A stretch of 64,000 bases of DNA from Nocardioides sp. cx-173 (lineage in GTDB: Bacteria > Actinomycetota > Actinomycetes > Propionibacteriales > Nocardioidaceae): contig NZ_CP088262.1 of NCBI RefSeq assembly GCF_021117365.1, positions 3,784,501 through 3,848,500 on the forward strand, read 5' to 3'. The notes beneath the pieces are model-generated. The model saw only the letters and a program-made list of their open reading frames with translations, had not been told where the DNA came from and did not search any database. A program made the translations under genes and the position numbers. This document shows positions 32,864 to 42,394 of this stretch, one piece after another. How positions within the stretch are numbered: position 1 is the stretch's first letter; each line of letters opens with the position of its first letter.

Positions 32864-34732
32864 TCACGCGAGCGCGGCGGCGAACTGGGAGCGGTAGAGC
32901 CGGCTGTAGGCGCCGCCGGCCGCGAGGAGCTCGTCGTGGGTGCCCTGCTCGACGATCCGCCCCGCCTCCATGACCAGGATCAGGTCGGCGTCGCGGATCG
33001 TGGAGAGGCGGTGCGCGATCACGAACGACGTCCGGTCGCTGCGCAGCGCGGCCATCGCGTGCTGCAGGAGCAGCTCCGTGCGGGTGTCCACCGAGGAGGT
33101 CGCCTCGTCGAGGATCAGCAGTGCCGGGTCGGAGAGGAAGGCGCGGGCGATCGTCACCAGCTGCCGCTCGCCGGCCGAGAGGTTGCCGCCGTCCTCCTCG
33201 ATCATCGTGTCGTAGCCCTCGGGCAGCGAGTGGACGAAGCGGTCCACGAACGTCGCCCGGGCCGCCTCGAGGATCTCCTCCTCGCTCGCGCCCGGGCGCC
33301 CGTAGGCGATGTTGTCGCGGATCGTGCCCTTGAAGAGCCAGGTGTCCTGCAGGACCATCCCGATGCCGCCGCGCAGCGTGGCGCGCGGCATCGCGGTGAT
33401 GTCGACGCCGTCGAGGGTGATCCGCCCGCCGTCGAGCTCGTAGAAGCGCATGACCAGGTTGACCAGCGTGGTCTTGCCGGCACCGGTCGGCCCCACGATC
33501 GCGACCGTCTGCCCCGGCCGGGCGACGAGCGAGAGCCCCGAGATGAGCGGCTCGGCGGGGTCGTAGGAGAAGGAGACGTCCTCGAAGGCGACCTGACCGC
33601 GGCCGTCGAGGAGCGGCTCCCCCGCCACGTCCGGCACCTGCTCCTCGGCGTCGAGCAGCTCGAAGACCCGCTCGGCGGACGCGACGCCGGACTGCAGCAG
33701 GTTCATCATCGAGGCCACCGTGGTCAGCGGCTGGGTGAACTGCCGCGTGTACTGGATGAAGGCCTGCACCTCCCCCAGCGACAGCGTCCCGTTGGCCACG
33801 CGCAGGCCGCCGACGACGGCGATGACCACGTAGTTGAGGTTCCCGATGAACATCATCAGCGGCATGATCAGCCCGCTCACGAACTGCGCCTTGAACGACG
33901 CGTCGTACAGCTCGTCGTTCTCGACGGCGAAGGTGCGCTCGACCTCGGGACGCCGGCCGAACACGGTCACGAGGGCGTGACCCGAGAAGGTCTCCTCGAT
34001 GTGGGCGTTGAGGCGGCCGGTACGCCGCCACTGGGCGATGAACTGGCCCTGCGAGCGCTTCATGATCCGGGTGGTGGCATACATCGACACCGGCACCGAG
34101 ACCAGCGCGATGAGGGCCAGCACCGGCGAGATCCAGAACATCATCGACAGCACCGCCAGCACGGTCAGCAGGGAGGTGAGCAGCTGGCTCATCGTCTGCT
34201 GCAGCGTCTGGCTGACGTTGTCGATGTCGTTGGTGACGCGGCTGAGCAGCTCACCGCGCGGCTGCCGGTCGAAGTACTGAAGCGGCAGCGCGTTGACCTT
34301 GTCCTCGACGTCGGCGCGCATGTCGCGGACCGTGCCCTGTACGACGTCGTTGAGCAGGTAGCCCTGCAGCCAGGCCAGCACCGACGCGCCGACGTAGATC
34401 GCGAGCACGCCGAGCAGCACGTCGCGCAGGGCGTCGAAGTCGATCGGCTCCTGGGCGAGGTAGCCGTCGAAGATCAGGTCCGTGGCCTCGCCGAGGATCC
34501 GCGGACCGAGCGACATCAGACCGACGCTCACGACGGCCAGCGCAACGACGGCGTACGCCTGCCGGCGCCGCGGCGCCATCCGGCGCAGCATGCGGCGGGC
34601 CGAGGGGCCGAAGCTCATCGCCTTCTGGCCGACCATGCCGCCGGCCATCGGACCGCGGCCCGGGCCACCGGCCGGCTGGATGCGCTCGGTCTCCTTCATC
34701 GTGCCCGCGGTGTCGCGGGGCGGGGCGCTCAT
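32864..34732 (-). CDS. ABC multidrug exporter half-transporter, catalytic-site subunit
   Basis: 622 residues with a ~50-residue polar start, six membrane helices (~60-350) and an ATPase domain. Walker A is GPTGAGKTT; Walker B LLILDEATSSVD keeps the catalytic Glu; the switch His is present (IAHRLS). The signature is altered to LSAGE instead of LSGGQ. Together with its partner gene this gives one complete and one degenerate ATP site, as in LmrCD/BmrCD-type heterodimers. The ATG overlaps the partner's stop (ATGA). Confidence 0.9.
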   Translation of the reverse strand: MSAPPRDTAGTMKETERIQPAGGPGRGPMAGGMVGQKAMSFGPSARRMLRRMAPRRRQAYAVVALAVVSVGLMSLGPRILGEATDLIFDGYLAQEPIDFDALRDVLLGVLAIYVGASVLAWLQGYLLNDVVQGTVRDMRADVEDKVNALPLQYFDRQPRGELLSRVTNDIDNVSQTLQQTMSQLLTSLLTVLAVLSMMFWISPVLALIALVSVPVSMYATTRIMKRSQGQFIAQWRRTGRLNAHIEETFSGHALVTVFGRRPEVERTFAVENDELYDASFKAQFVSGLIMPLMMFIGNLNYVVIAVVGGLRVANGTLSLGEVQAFIQYTRQFTQPLTTVASMMNLLQSGVASAERVFELLDAEEQVPDVAGEPLLDGRGQVAFEDVSFSYDPAEPLISGLSLVARPGQTVAIVGPTGAGKTTLVNLVMRFYELDGGRITLDGVDITAMPRATLRGGIGMVLQDTWLFKGTIRDNIAYGRPGASEEEILEAARATFVDRFVHSLPEGYDTMIEEDGGNLSAGERQLVTIARAFLSDPALLILDEATSSVDTRTELLLQHAMAALRSDRTSFVIAHRLSTIRDADLILVMEAGRIVEQGTHDELLAAGGAYSRLYRSQFAAALA

Positions 34733-36462
34733 GCCGCCTCCTCCGCGCTCAGCTGGGAGGTGACGATCTCCTGGTACGTCGGGTTGCCCGCGAGCAGCTC
34801 GTCGTGGGTGCCGCGCCCGACGACGTGGCCGTCCTCGAGCACGAGGATCAGGTCGGCGTCGCGGATCGAGGAGACGCGCTGCGCGACCAGGACCACCGTG
34901 GCGTCGCGGGTCTCGGGGCGCAGCGCCGCGCGCAGGCGGGCGTCGGTCGCGAGGTCGAGCGCGGAGAACGCGTCGTCGAACAGGTAGATCTCGGGACGGC
35001 GTACCAGCGCGCGGGCGATGGCCAGGCGCTGGCGCTGGCCGCCGGAGACGTTGGTGCCGCCCTGGACGATCGGCGCGTCCAGGCCCTCCGGCATCGCCTC
35101 GACGAAGTCGCGCGCCTGCGCGATCTCCAAGGCCTGCCAGAGCTCCTCGCCGGTGGCGTCCGGCTTGCCGTGGCGCAGGTTGGAGGCGACGGTGCCGGTG
35201 AAGAGGAACGCCCGCTGCGGCACCAGGCCGATCTTGGACCACAGCATGGTGGGGTCGAGATCGCGGACGCCCACGCCGTCGACGCGCACCTCGCCGGCAG
35301 TCGCGTCGAAGAGCCGCGGCACCAGGTTGAGCAGGGTCGACTTGCCCGCACCGGTCGACCCGATGACGGCGACCGTCTGCCCCGCGCGGGCCTGGAAGCT
35401 GACGTCGCTCAAGACCGGCTGCTCGGCGCCGGGGTAGGTGAACCCCACGCCGTCGAGCTCCAGCACGCCGCGTCCGGTCACCTCGTGCACCGGATCCGCG
35501 GGCGGGACCACGGACGAGTCGGTGGCCAGCACCTCGGCGATCCGGTCGGCACAGACGGCCGAGCGCGGCACCATCATCAGCATGAACGTGCCCATCATCA
35601 CCGACATCAGGATCTGCATCAGGTAGCTCAGGAAGGCGGTCAGGGCCCCGACCTCCATCTGCCCCTGGTCGACGCGGTGGCCACCGAACCAGATCACCGC
35701 GACGCTGGACACGTTCACGACGAGCATCACGAGCGGGAACATGGTGGCCATCCACCGTCCCGCCCGCACTGACACCTCGGTGAGGTCGTCGTTGGCCCGC
35801 GCGAACCGGCGGGTCTCGTGCGGCTCCCGCACGAACGCACGGACGACCCGGATGCCGGTGATCTGCTCGCGCAGCACCCGGTTGACCCCGTCGATGCGCT
35901 CCTGCACCAGCCGGAAGCTCGGCACCATCCGAGAGACGACGAAGCCGACGGAGACGAACAGCGCGGGTACGACGATGGCCAGCAGCCAGGACAGGCCGAG
36001 GTCCTCGCGCATCGCCATCAGGATCCCGCCGACCATCATGATCGGCACCGAGACGGCCATCGTGCAGGTCATCAGCGTCAGCATCTGCACCTGCTGCACG
36101 TCGTTGGTGTTGCGGGTGATCAGCGACGGGGCACCGAACTGCGCCAGCTCGCGCCCGGAGAACGAGCCGACCCGGTGGAAGACGGCCGCGCGCAGGTCGC
36201 GCCCGAACGCCATCGCCGTACGCGCCGAGAACCAGACGGCCACGACCGAGCACGCGATCTGCACCAGCGAGACGGCGAGCATCACGGCGCCCACGCGGAC
36301 GATGTAGTCGGTGTCGCCGACCGCCACGCCGTCGTCGATGATGTCGGCGTTGAGGCTCGGCAGGTAGAGCAGGGCGACCGTGGAGACGAGCTGCAGGACG
36401 ACGATCACCGACAGTGAGGCGCGGTAGGGGCGCAGGTAGGTGCGCATCAGCTGGAGCAGCAT
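34729..36462 (-). CDS. ABC multidrug exporter half-transporter, degenerate-site subunit
   Basis: 577 residues with six membrane helices and an ATPase domain. Walker A GSTGAGKST and the signature VSGGQRQR are normal, but the catalytic Glu after Walker B is Asp (YLFDDAFSALD) and the switch His is Gln (VAQRVSS). This is the non-hydrolysing partner pattern of heterodimeric exporters. The ATG at 36462 overlaps the tetR stop as TGATG, so regulator and pump are translated together. Confidence 0.9.
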   Translation of the reverse strand: MLLQLMRTYLRPYRASLSVIVVLQLVSTVALLYLPSLNADIIDDGVAVGDTDYIVRVGAVMLAVSLVQIACSVVAVWFSARTAMAFGRDLRAAVFHRVGSFSGRELAQFGAPSLITRNTNDVQQVQMLTLMTCTMAVSVPIMMVGGILMAMREDLGLSWLLAIVVPALFVSVGFVVSRMVPSFRLVQERIDGVNRVLREQITGIRVVRAFVREPHETRRFARANDDLTEVSVRAGRWMATMFPLVMLVVNVSSVAVIWFGGHRVDQGQMEVGALTAFLSYLMQILMSVMMGTFMLMMVPRSAVCADRIAEVLATDSSVVPPADPVHEVTGRGVLELDGVGFTYPGAEQPVLSDVSFQARAGQTVAVIGSTGAGKSTLLNLVPRLFDATAGEVRVDGVGVRDLDPTMLWSKIGLVPQRAFLFTGTVASNLRHGKPDATGEELWQALEIAQARDFVEAMPEGLDAPIVQGGTNVSGGQRQRLAIARALVRRPEIYLFDDAFSALDLATDARLRAALRPETRDATVVLVAQRVSSIRDADLILVLEDGHVVGRGTHDELLAGNPTYQEIVTSQLSAEEAA

Positions 36463-37043
36463 CAGTCCCTCCTCCCGAGACCGAGCAGCACGGTCTCGAC
36501 GATCTGCTCGGGCGTGAGCAGCCGCCCCTCGGTGACCTTGGGATGGCTGCCCGCGAAGGTCAGCAGGCGCAGTACGTGCAGGAAGTGGTCGACGGGCACG
36601 GCGAGCTGGTCGCCGTCCTCGCCGACCAGGTCGGTGAGCAGCAGCGTGAGCCGGGCTCGCCACTCCTCGGCCTCCTCGGAGTCGTGCACGTGGCGCGGCG
36701 GCCCCACCAGCTCGACCTTGAGCATCAGGTCGAAGGTGGCGCGGAAGCGCTGCTGCAGCACGCCGACCAGGTCGAGCAGCCGCGCGCTCAGCGGCTGGTC
36801 CCGGTCGATGCCCTCGATGCGGGCCACGAGGTCCCCCGGCTCGAAGGCCCGCGCGAGCGCCGCGTCGACGAGCTCCTCCTTGGAGGCGAAGACCCGGAAG
36901 ATCGTCCCCTCCGCGACCCCCGCCGCCTCCGCGATCTGGCGCGTCGTGACCGCGCGACCGTGGACGCGCAGCAGGCCCAGCGTCACATCGGTCAGCTCGG
37001 CGCGACGCTCGTCGGCCGCCATCGGCCGGGCACGGGGTGGCAT
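36462..37043 (-). CDS. TetR-family repressor of the ABC exporter operon
   Basis: 193 residues starting MPPRARPMAADERRAEL. The helix-turn-helix (~27-50) has TRQIAEAAGVAEGTIFRVFASKEEL, classic for TetR. The ligand domain is helical and unconserved. The ATG at 37043 lies 7 nt after a TACTGT box with no Shine-Dalgarno, so translation is probably leaderless. An 18-bp palindrome between the -35 and -10 boxes indicates autorepression. Confidence 0.9.
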   Translation of the reverse strand: MPPRARPMAADERRAELTDVTLGLLRVHGRAVTTRQIAEAAGVAEGTIFRVFASKEELVDAALARAFEPGDLVARIEGIDRDQPLSARLLDLVGVLQQRFRATFDLMLKVELVGPPRHVHDSEEAEEWRARLTLLLTDLVGEDGDQLAVPVDHFLHVLRLLTFAGSHPKVTEGRLLTPEQIVETVLLGLGRRD

Positions 37044-37050
37044 GAGTGCA

Positions 37051-37079
37051 ACAGTAACTGAGTGAGCGCTCACTCACAA
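37051..37079 (-). promoter_or_regulatory. tetR-ABC promoter with palindromic operator
   Basis: TTGTGA (37074-37079) and TACTGT (37051-37056) are 17 nt apart on the minus strand, and TACTGT ends 7 nt before the tetR ATG. The perfect palindrome TGAGTGAGCGCTCACTCA (37059-37076) fills the spacer and overlaps the -35, a standard TetR operator position. Bound repressor would block RNA polymerase directly. Confidence 0.7.
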
Positions 37080-37086
37080 TCCGGCG

Positions 37087-37154
37087 GCAGGGTTATCAGC
37101 AGATGCTGATAACCCTGCGCTTCTGGGGCAGAACAACGGCCCCGAAGCGCAGGG
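37087..37154 (-). terminator. Overlapping hairpins downstream of pdxH
   Basis: Read from pdxH on the minus strand, a stem of about 16 bp (37139-37154 with 37113-37129, one bulge, 9-nt loop) is followed by a perfect 15-bp stem (37104-37118 with 37087-37101, two-base loop). The two share six bases, so only one can form fully at a time. They separate pdxH from the tetR promoter and probably terminate pdxH. Confidence 0.6.
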
Positions 37155-37180
37155 AAAGGCCCGGAGGCGCCACCCGAGGC

Positions 37181-37837
37181 CTACGGCGCCAGCCGCTCCG
37201 TCGTCCAGCCGCCGTCGCCGCGGCGATAGACCAGCCGGTCGTGCAGGCGCCCGCGGCGGCCCTGCCAGAACTCCACAGCCTGCGGGCGGACGAGGTAGCC
37301 GCCCCACTGTGGCGGCACCGGCACGTCGTCGGGAAAGCGGTGCTCGGCCTCGGCGTAGGCGTCTTCTAGCGCGCCGCGGTCCGCGACCGGCTGCGACTGG
37401 TGGGAGGCCCAGGCGCCGAGTTGGGAGCCGCGGGGTCGCGAGGCGAAGTACGCCTCGACCTCGTCGCGCGACAGGAGCTCGGCGGTGCCGTCGATGCGGA
37501 CCTGCCGCTCCAGGAGGTGCCAGGGGAACAGCAGCGCGCAGGCCGGGTTGGCGGCGAGGTCCTCGCCCTTGCGCGAGGCGGTGTTGGTGAAGAAGCGGAA
37601 GCCCTCGTCGTCGTAGCCCTTGAGCAGGACCAGGCGCGACGAAGGCCGGGAGTCGACGCCGACCGTGGAGACGACCATGGCGTTGGGCTCGTGCAGCCCC
37701 GCGGCGCGTACGTCGGCGAACCACCGTCCGAACATCGCCACCGGGTCCGCGGCCAGGTCGGCCTCCGCGAGCCCTCCGGCGGCGTACTCCTGGCGCAGCG
37801 CCGCGATGTCGGAGTCGTCGTGAGTGTTGTCTCCCAT
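37181..37837 (-). CDS. pdxH: Pyridoxamine 5'-phosphate oxidase
   Basis: 218 residues. The FMN-binding split-barrel shows AMVVSTVGVDSRPSSRLVLLKGYD, FRFFTNTASRKG and the substrate-site SRPRGSQLGAWASHQSQ. The C-terminal block has PVPPQWGGYLVRPQAVEFWQGR and RLHDRLVYRR, specific to true PdxH. It makes pyridoxal phosphate, the cofactor of SerC encoded nearby. The ATG at 37837 follows TAGCCT by 7 nt, so a leaderless start is likely. It is divergent from the citrate synthase gene. Confidence 0.94.
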   Translation of the reverse strand: MGDNTHDDSDIAALRQEYAAGGLAEADLAADPVAMFGRWFADVRAAGLHEPNAMVVSTVGVDSRPSSRLVLLKGYDDEGFRFFTNTASRKGEDLAANPACALLFPWHLLERQVRIDGTAELLSRDEVEAYFASRPRGSQLGAWASHQSQPVADRGALEDAYAEAEHRFPDDVPVPPQWGGYLVRPQAVEFWQGRRGRLHDRLVYRRGDGGWTTERLAP

Positions 37838-37850
37838 GACCTGCAGGCTA
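37838..37850 (-). promoter_or_regulatory. -10 box TAGCCT for leaderless pdxH
   Basis: TAGCCT (37845-37850) lies exactly 7 nt before ATG 37837 on the minus strand, and no Shine-Dalgarno is present. The geometry is the same as at the tetR, DUF2277 and 18809 starts. Confidence 0.45.
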
Positions 37851-37914
37851 GGCCGTGGTGCAGAATGCCTGCGGCGCGCCCGGCACCCGGGCGCCAGACG
37901 AAGGAGTCGCCACA

Positions 37915-39018
37915 ATGACCGAGGTACACCACGGACTGGAGGACGTCATCGCCTTCGAGAGCGAGATCGCCGAGCCCGACAAGGAGGGCTCCGCGCTTCG
38001 CTACCGCGGCGTCGACATCGAGGACCTCGTCGGTCGGGTGCCGTTCGAGAACGTGTGGGGCCTGCTGATCGACGGCAGCTACACCCCCGGCCTGCCGCCG
38101 GCCGAGCCCTACAACCTGCCGGTCCACACCGGTGACGTGCGCGTCGACGTCCAGGCCGCCGTCGCGATGCTGGCCCCGGCGTTCGGCTTCGGCCAGACCT
38201 ACGACATCTCCGACGAGCAGGCCCGCGAGGACCTCAGCCGCGTGGCCGTCATGGTCCTCTCGTACGCCGCCCAGTCGGCGCGCGGCCTGCAGCAGCCGGT
38301 CGTCCCCCAGCGGCTCGTCGACGAGGGCGGCAGCCTCGCCGAGAAGTTCCTGATCCGCTGGAAGGGCGAGGCCGACCCCAAGCACGTGCACGCCATCGAC
38401 GCCTACTGGTCGTCGGCGGCCGAGCACGGCATGAACGCCTCCACGTTCACCGCGCGCGTCATCACCTCCACCGGAGCCGACGTCGCGGCCGCCTTCTCGG
38501 GTGCGATCGGCGCGATGAGCGGACCGCTGCACGGCGGCGCCCCCTCGCGGGTGCTGGGCATGATCGCCGACGTCGAGGAGTCCGGTGACGCCGGCGCGTA
38601 CGTCAAGGGCCTGCTCGACCGCGGCGAGCGGCTGATGGGCTTCGGTCACCGCGTCTACCGCGCCGAGGACCCGCGCGCCCGCGTGCTGCGCCGTACGGCC
38701 AAGGAGCTCAACGCGCCCCGCTACGAGGTCGCCGAGGCGCTGGAGAAGGCCGCGCTGGCCGAGCTCCGCGAGCGCCGGCCCGACCGCGTCTTGGAGACCA
38801 ACGTGGAGTTCTGGGCCGCGATCGTCCTCGACTTCGCCGAGGTGCCGCCGCACATGTTCACCTCGATGTTCACCTGTGCGCGCACCGGCGGCTGGTCCGC
38901 GCACATCCTGGAGCAGAAGCGCACCGGGCGCCTGATCCGGCCCTCGGCGATCTACACCGGCCCGAGTGCCCGCGGCGCCGACGAGGTGGACGGCTGGAAG
39001 TCGGAGTGGGCCGGCTGA
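37915..39018 (+). CDS. Citrate synthase, second-type (CitA-like)
   Basis: 367 residues, shorter than the usual hexameric GltA. The family blocks are present: LRYRGVDIEDLV, the active-site region SGPLHGGAPSRVLGM, GFGHRVYRAEDPRARVL and NVEFWAAIVLDFAEVP with the catalytic Asp. It condenses acetyl-CoA and oxaloacetate. GAAGGAG precedes the ATG at 37915. The protein resembles mycobacterial citrate synthase 2; a methylcitrate synthase role cannot be excluded from sequence alone, as no prp genes are nearby. Confidence 0.88.
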   Translation: MTEVHHGLEDVIAFESEIAEPDKEGSALRYRGVDIEDLVGRVPFENVWGLLIDGSYTPGLPPAEPYNLPVHTGDVRVDVQAAVAMLAPAFGFGQTYDISDEQAREDLSRVAVMVLSYAAQSARGLQQPVVPQRLVDEGGSLAEKFLIRWKGEADPKHVHAIDAYWSSAAEHGMNASTFTARVITSTGADVAAAFSGAIGAMSGPLHGGAPSRVLGMIADVEESGDAGAYVKGLLDRGERLMGFGHRVYRAEDPRARVLRRTAKELNAPRYEVAEALEKAALAELRERRPDRVLETNVEFWAAIVLDFAEVPPHMFTSMFTCARTGGWSAHILEQKRTGRLIRPSAIYTGPSARGADEVDGWKSEWAG

Positions 39019-40770
<1,752 letters not shown>

Positions 40771-40777
40771 GCCCCGC

Positions 40778-40852
40778 CTGTCGGGATAGTCCCTAACGAT
40801 TTCGTGGTCGCCGCGCCTGCCAGCGCAAATTTGTTAGGGACTACCCCGACAG
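40778..40852. terminator. Long inverted repeat between serC and the macrodomain gene
   Basis: Two 20-nt arms (40778-40797 and 40833-40852) with a single mismatch flank a 35-nt loop; the arm begins CTGTCGGGATAGTCCCTAAC. It lies between convergent genes and its right arm covers the macrodomain stop codon. It probably serves as a two-way terminator. The arms lack adjoining T-runs. Confidence 0.6.
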
Positions 40853-41338
40853 CGCAGCCACCACCGCGTCGTACGTCGGCCCGTCGAAGGCCACGATCCT
40901 CGCCTCCTCCACCTGCGACTCGGTCGCGCGGAGGGTGTCGACGGCGGCGGCGATCGCGTCGTCCTTGGGCCAGCCGTAGATGCCGGCGCTGACGAGGGGG
41001 AAGGCGACGGTACGGGCGCCGAGCTCGTCGGCGACGGCGAGGGCGCGCTCGTAGCAGGACGTCAGCAGCGACCGGTCGGTCTGGCCGGCGCGGCGGTTGG
41101 GGCCCACCACGTGGATCACCCAGCGCGCCGGCAGGTCCCCCGCGGTCGTCCAGCCCGCCTCACCGGTGGCCAGGCCCTGCGGGAAGCGGCGCACGCAGTC
41201 CTCGAGCACGGCCGGGCCGCCGACGCGGTGGATGGCGCCGTCGACGCCTCCCCCGCCGCGCATCGCCGGGCTGGCGGCGTTGACGACGGCGTCGACGTGC
41301 TGCTCGGTGATGTCGCCGCGGACGGCGGTGAGCTCCAC
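40841..41338 (-). CDS. Macrodomain protein (ADP-ribose binding/hydrolase type)
   Basis: 165 residues from a GTG one base after the topoisomerase stop. The macrodomain motifs are intact: GDITEQHVDAVVNAAS, the GGGGVDGAIHRVGG loop, and SAGIYGWP with a distal phosphate loop. Such proteins bind ADP-ribose or O-acetyl-ADP-ribose, and YmdB-like ones hydrolyse ADP-ribosyl or acetyl esters. It is the last gene of the string. A sirtuin, which makes O-acetyl-ADP-ribose, lies 17 kb away. Confidence 0.9.
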   Translation of the reverse strand: MELTAVRGDITEQHVDAVVNAASPAMRGGGGVDGAIHRVGGPAVLEDCVRRFPQGLATGEAGWTTAGDLPARWVIHVVGPNRRAGQTDRSLLTSCYERALAVADELGARTVAFPLVSAGIYGWPKDDAIAAAVDTLRATESQVEEARIVAFDGPTYDAVVAALSG

Positions 41339-41339
41339 G

Positions 41340-42344
41340 TCAGGTCTGCTTGAGCAGCTTGAGGGTGGCGCGCTCGAGCGCGGCCTGACGCTCGTCGGGG
41401 GTGTCATAGGTACGCCGGGTGGTGCCGCGGATCGTCTTGCCCTCCTCGTAGGCCTCGATGACCCGCGGGTCGACGTAGGAGGAGCGCGCGAGGGTGGGGG
41501 TGTTGCCGAGGAACTCCGAGACCTCCTTCATCGCCCCGGCCACCGCGCGCTTGCGCGACGCCTGGGTCTCGCCGTGCTCTCCGGTCTCGGCCAGCGCGGC
41601 CGCGGCCAGCACCGTGGCATGCCAGGTCCGGAAGTCCTTGGCGGTGGCCTCCAGCCCGGTGCTGGCCCGGACGTACTCGTTGACCAGGTCGGGCAGGATC
41701 GAGCGCCAGGAGCGCCCGTTCTTGTACGCGAGCAGCCGCAGGTCGCCGCCCCGGCGGCGGCGCATGATCTCGATGGCCTCGATCACGGTGGCGTCGTCGA
41801 TCTCGATGCGGTGGTCGACGCCCGACTTGCCGACGAAGGCGAAGACCAGCCGGTCCTGGCGCCGCTTCACGTGCCGGCGCTCCAGCGTGGTCAGGCCGAA
41901 GCTGCCGTGGGTATCGGCGTAGATGTCGTTGCCGATCCGGAAGTAGCCCAGGTCGAGGAGCCGCACCGCCGCGGCGCACGCCCGCTCCAACGGCATCCCC
42001 TCGCGGCCCAGGTCGTTGACCACGAGCTCGCGCGCCCGGACCAGGGCCCGGCCGAAGTCCTGCATCCGGTCGAACTTCTCCGCGTCCCGCTTCGCACGCC
42101 AAACGGGGTGGTAGAGGTACTGGCGGCGCCCGGCGTCGTCGGTGCCGACCGCCTGCAGGTGCCCGTTCTCGTGCGGCGTCACCCAGACGTCCTTCCACGC
42201 CGGTGGGATCACCAGACCGCGGACCCTCTGTGCGTCCTCGTCGGGGAGCCTCTGGCCGGCCTGGTCGAGGTAGACGAAACCCCTGCCCGCCCGGCGGCGG
42301 GTCCAGCCCGGCTGGTCGGGCGACGTGCGGCGCAGTCGTGGCAC
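41340..42344 (-). CDS. DNA topoisomerase IB (eukaryotic/viral type)
   Basis: 334 residues from GTG. It has the N-terminal domain with VIPPAWKDVWVTPHENGHLQAVGTD split by Arg-rich loops, and the catalytic core with YFRIGNDIYADTHGSFGLTTL, LLAYKNGRSW, and DFRTWHATVLAAAAL. The active Tyr is most likely that of ARSSYVDPRV near residue 290. It relaxes supercoils through a 3'-phosphotyrosine bond. Bacterial IB enzymes are scattered and thought to be transferred among lineages. It is tightly linked to the macrodomain gene. Confidence 0.92.
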   Translation of the reverse strand: MPRLRRTSPDQPGWTRRRAGRGFVYLDQAGQRLPDEDAQRVRGLVIPPAWKDVWVTPHENGHLQAVGTDDAGRRQYLYHPVWRAKRDAEKFDRMQDFGRALVRARELVVNDLGREGMPLERACAAAVRLLDLGYFRIGNDIYADTHGSFGLTTLERRHVKRRQDRLVFAFVGKSGVDHRIEIDDATVIEAIEIMRRRRGGDLRLLAYKNGRSWRSILPDLVNEYVRASTGLEATAKDFRTWHATVLAAAALAETGEHGETQASRKRAVAGAMKEVSEFLGNTPTLARSSYVDPRVIEAYEEGKTIRGTTRRTYDTPDERQAALERATLKLLKQT

Positions 42345-42394
42345 CCGGCGACCTTATGCCGGACGCGCGCGCACGCGTCTCACCCGCAGGGGTC

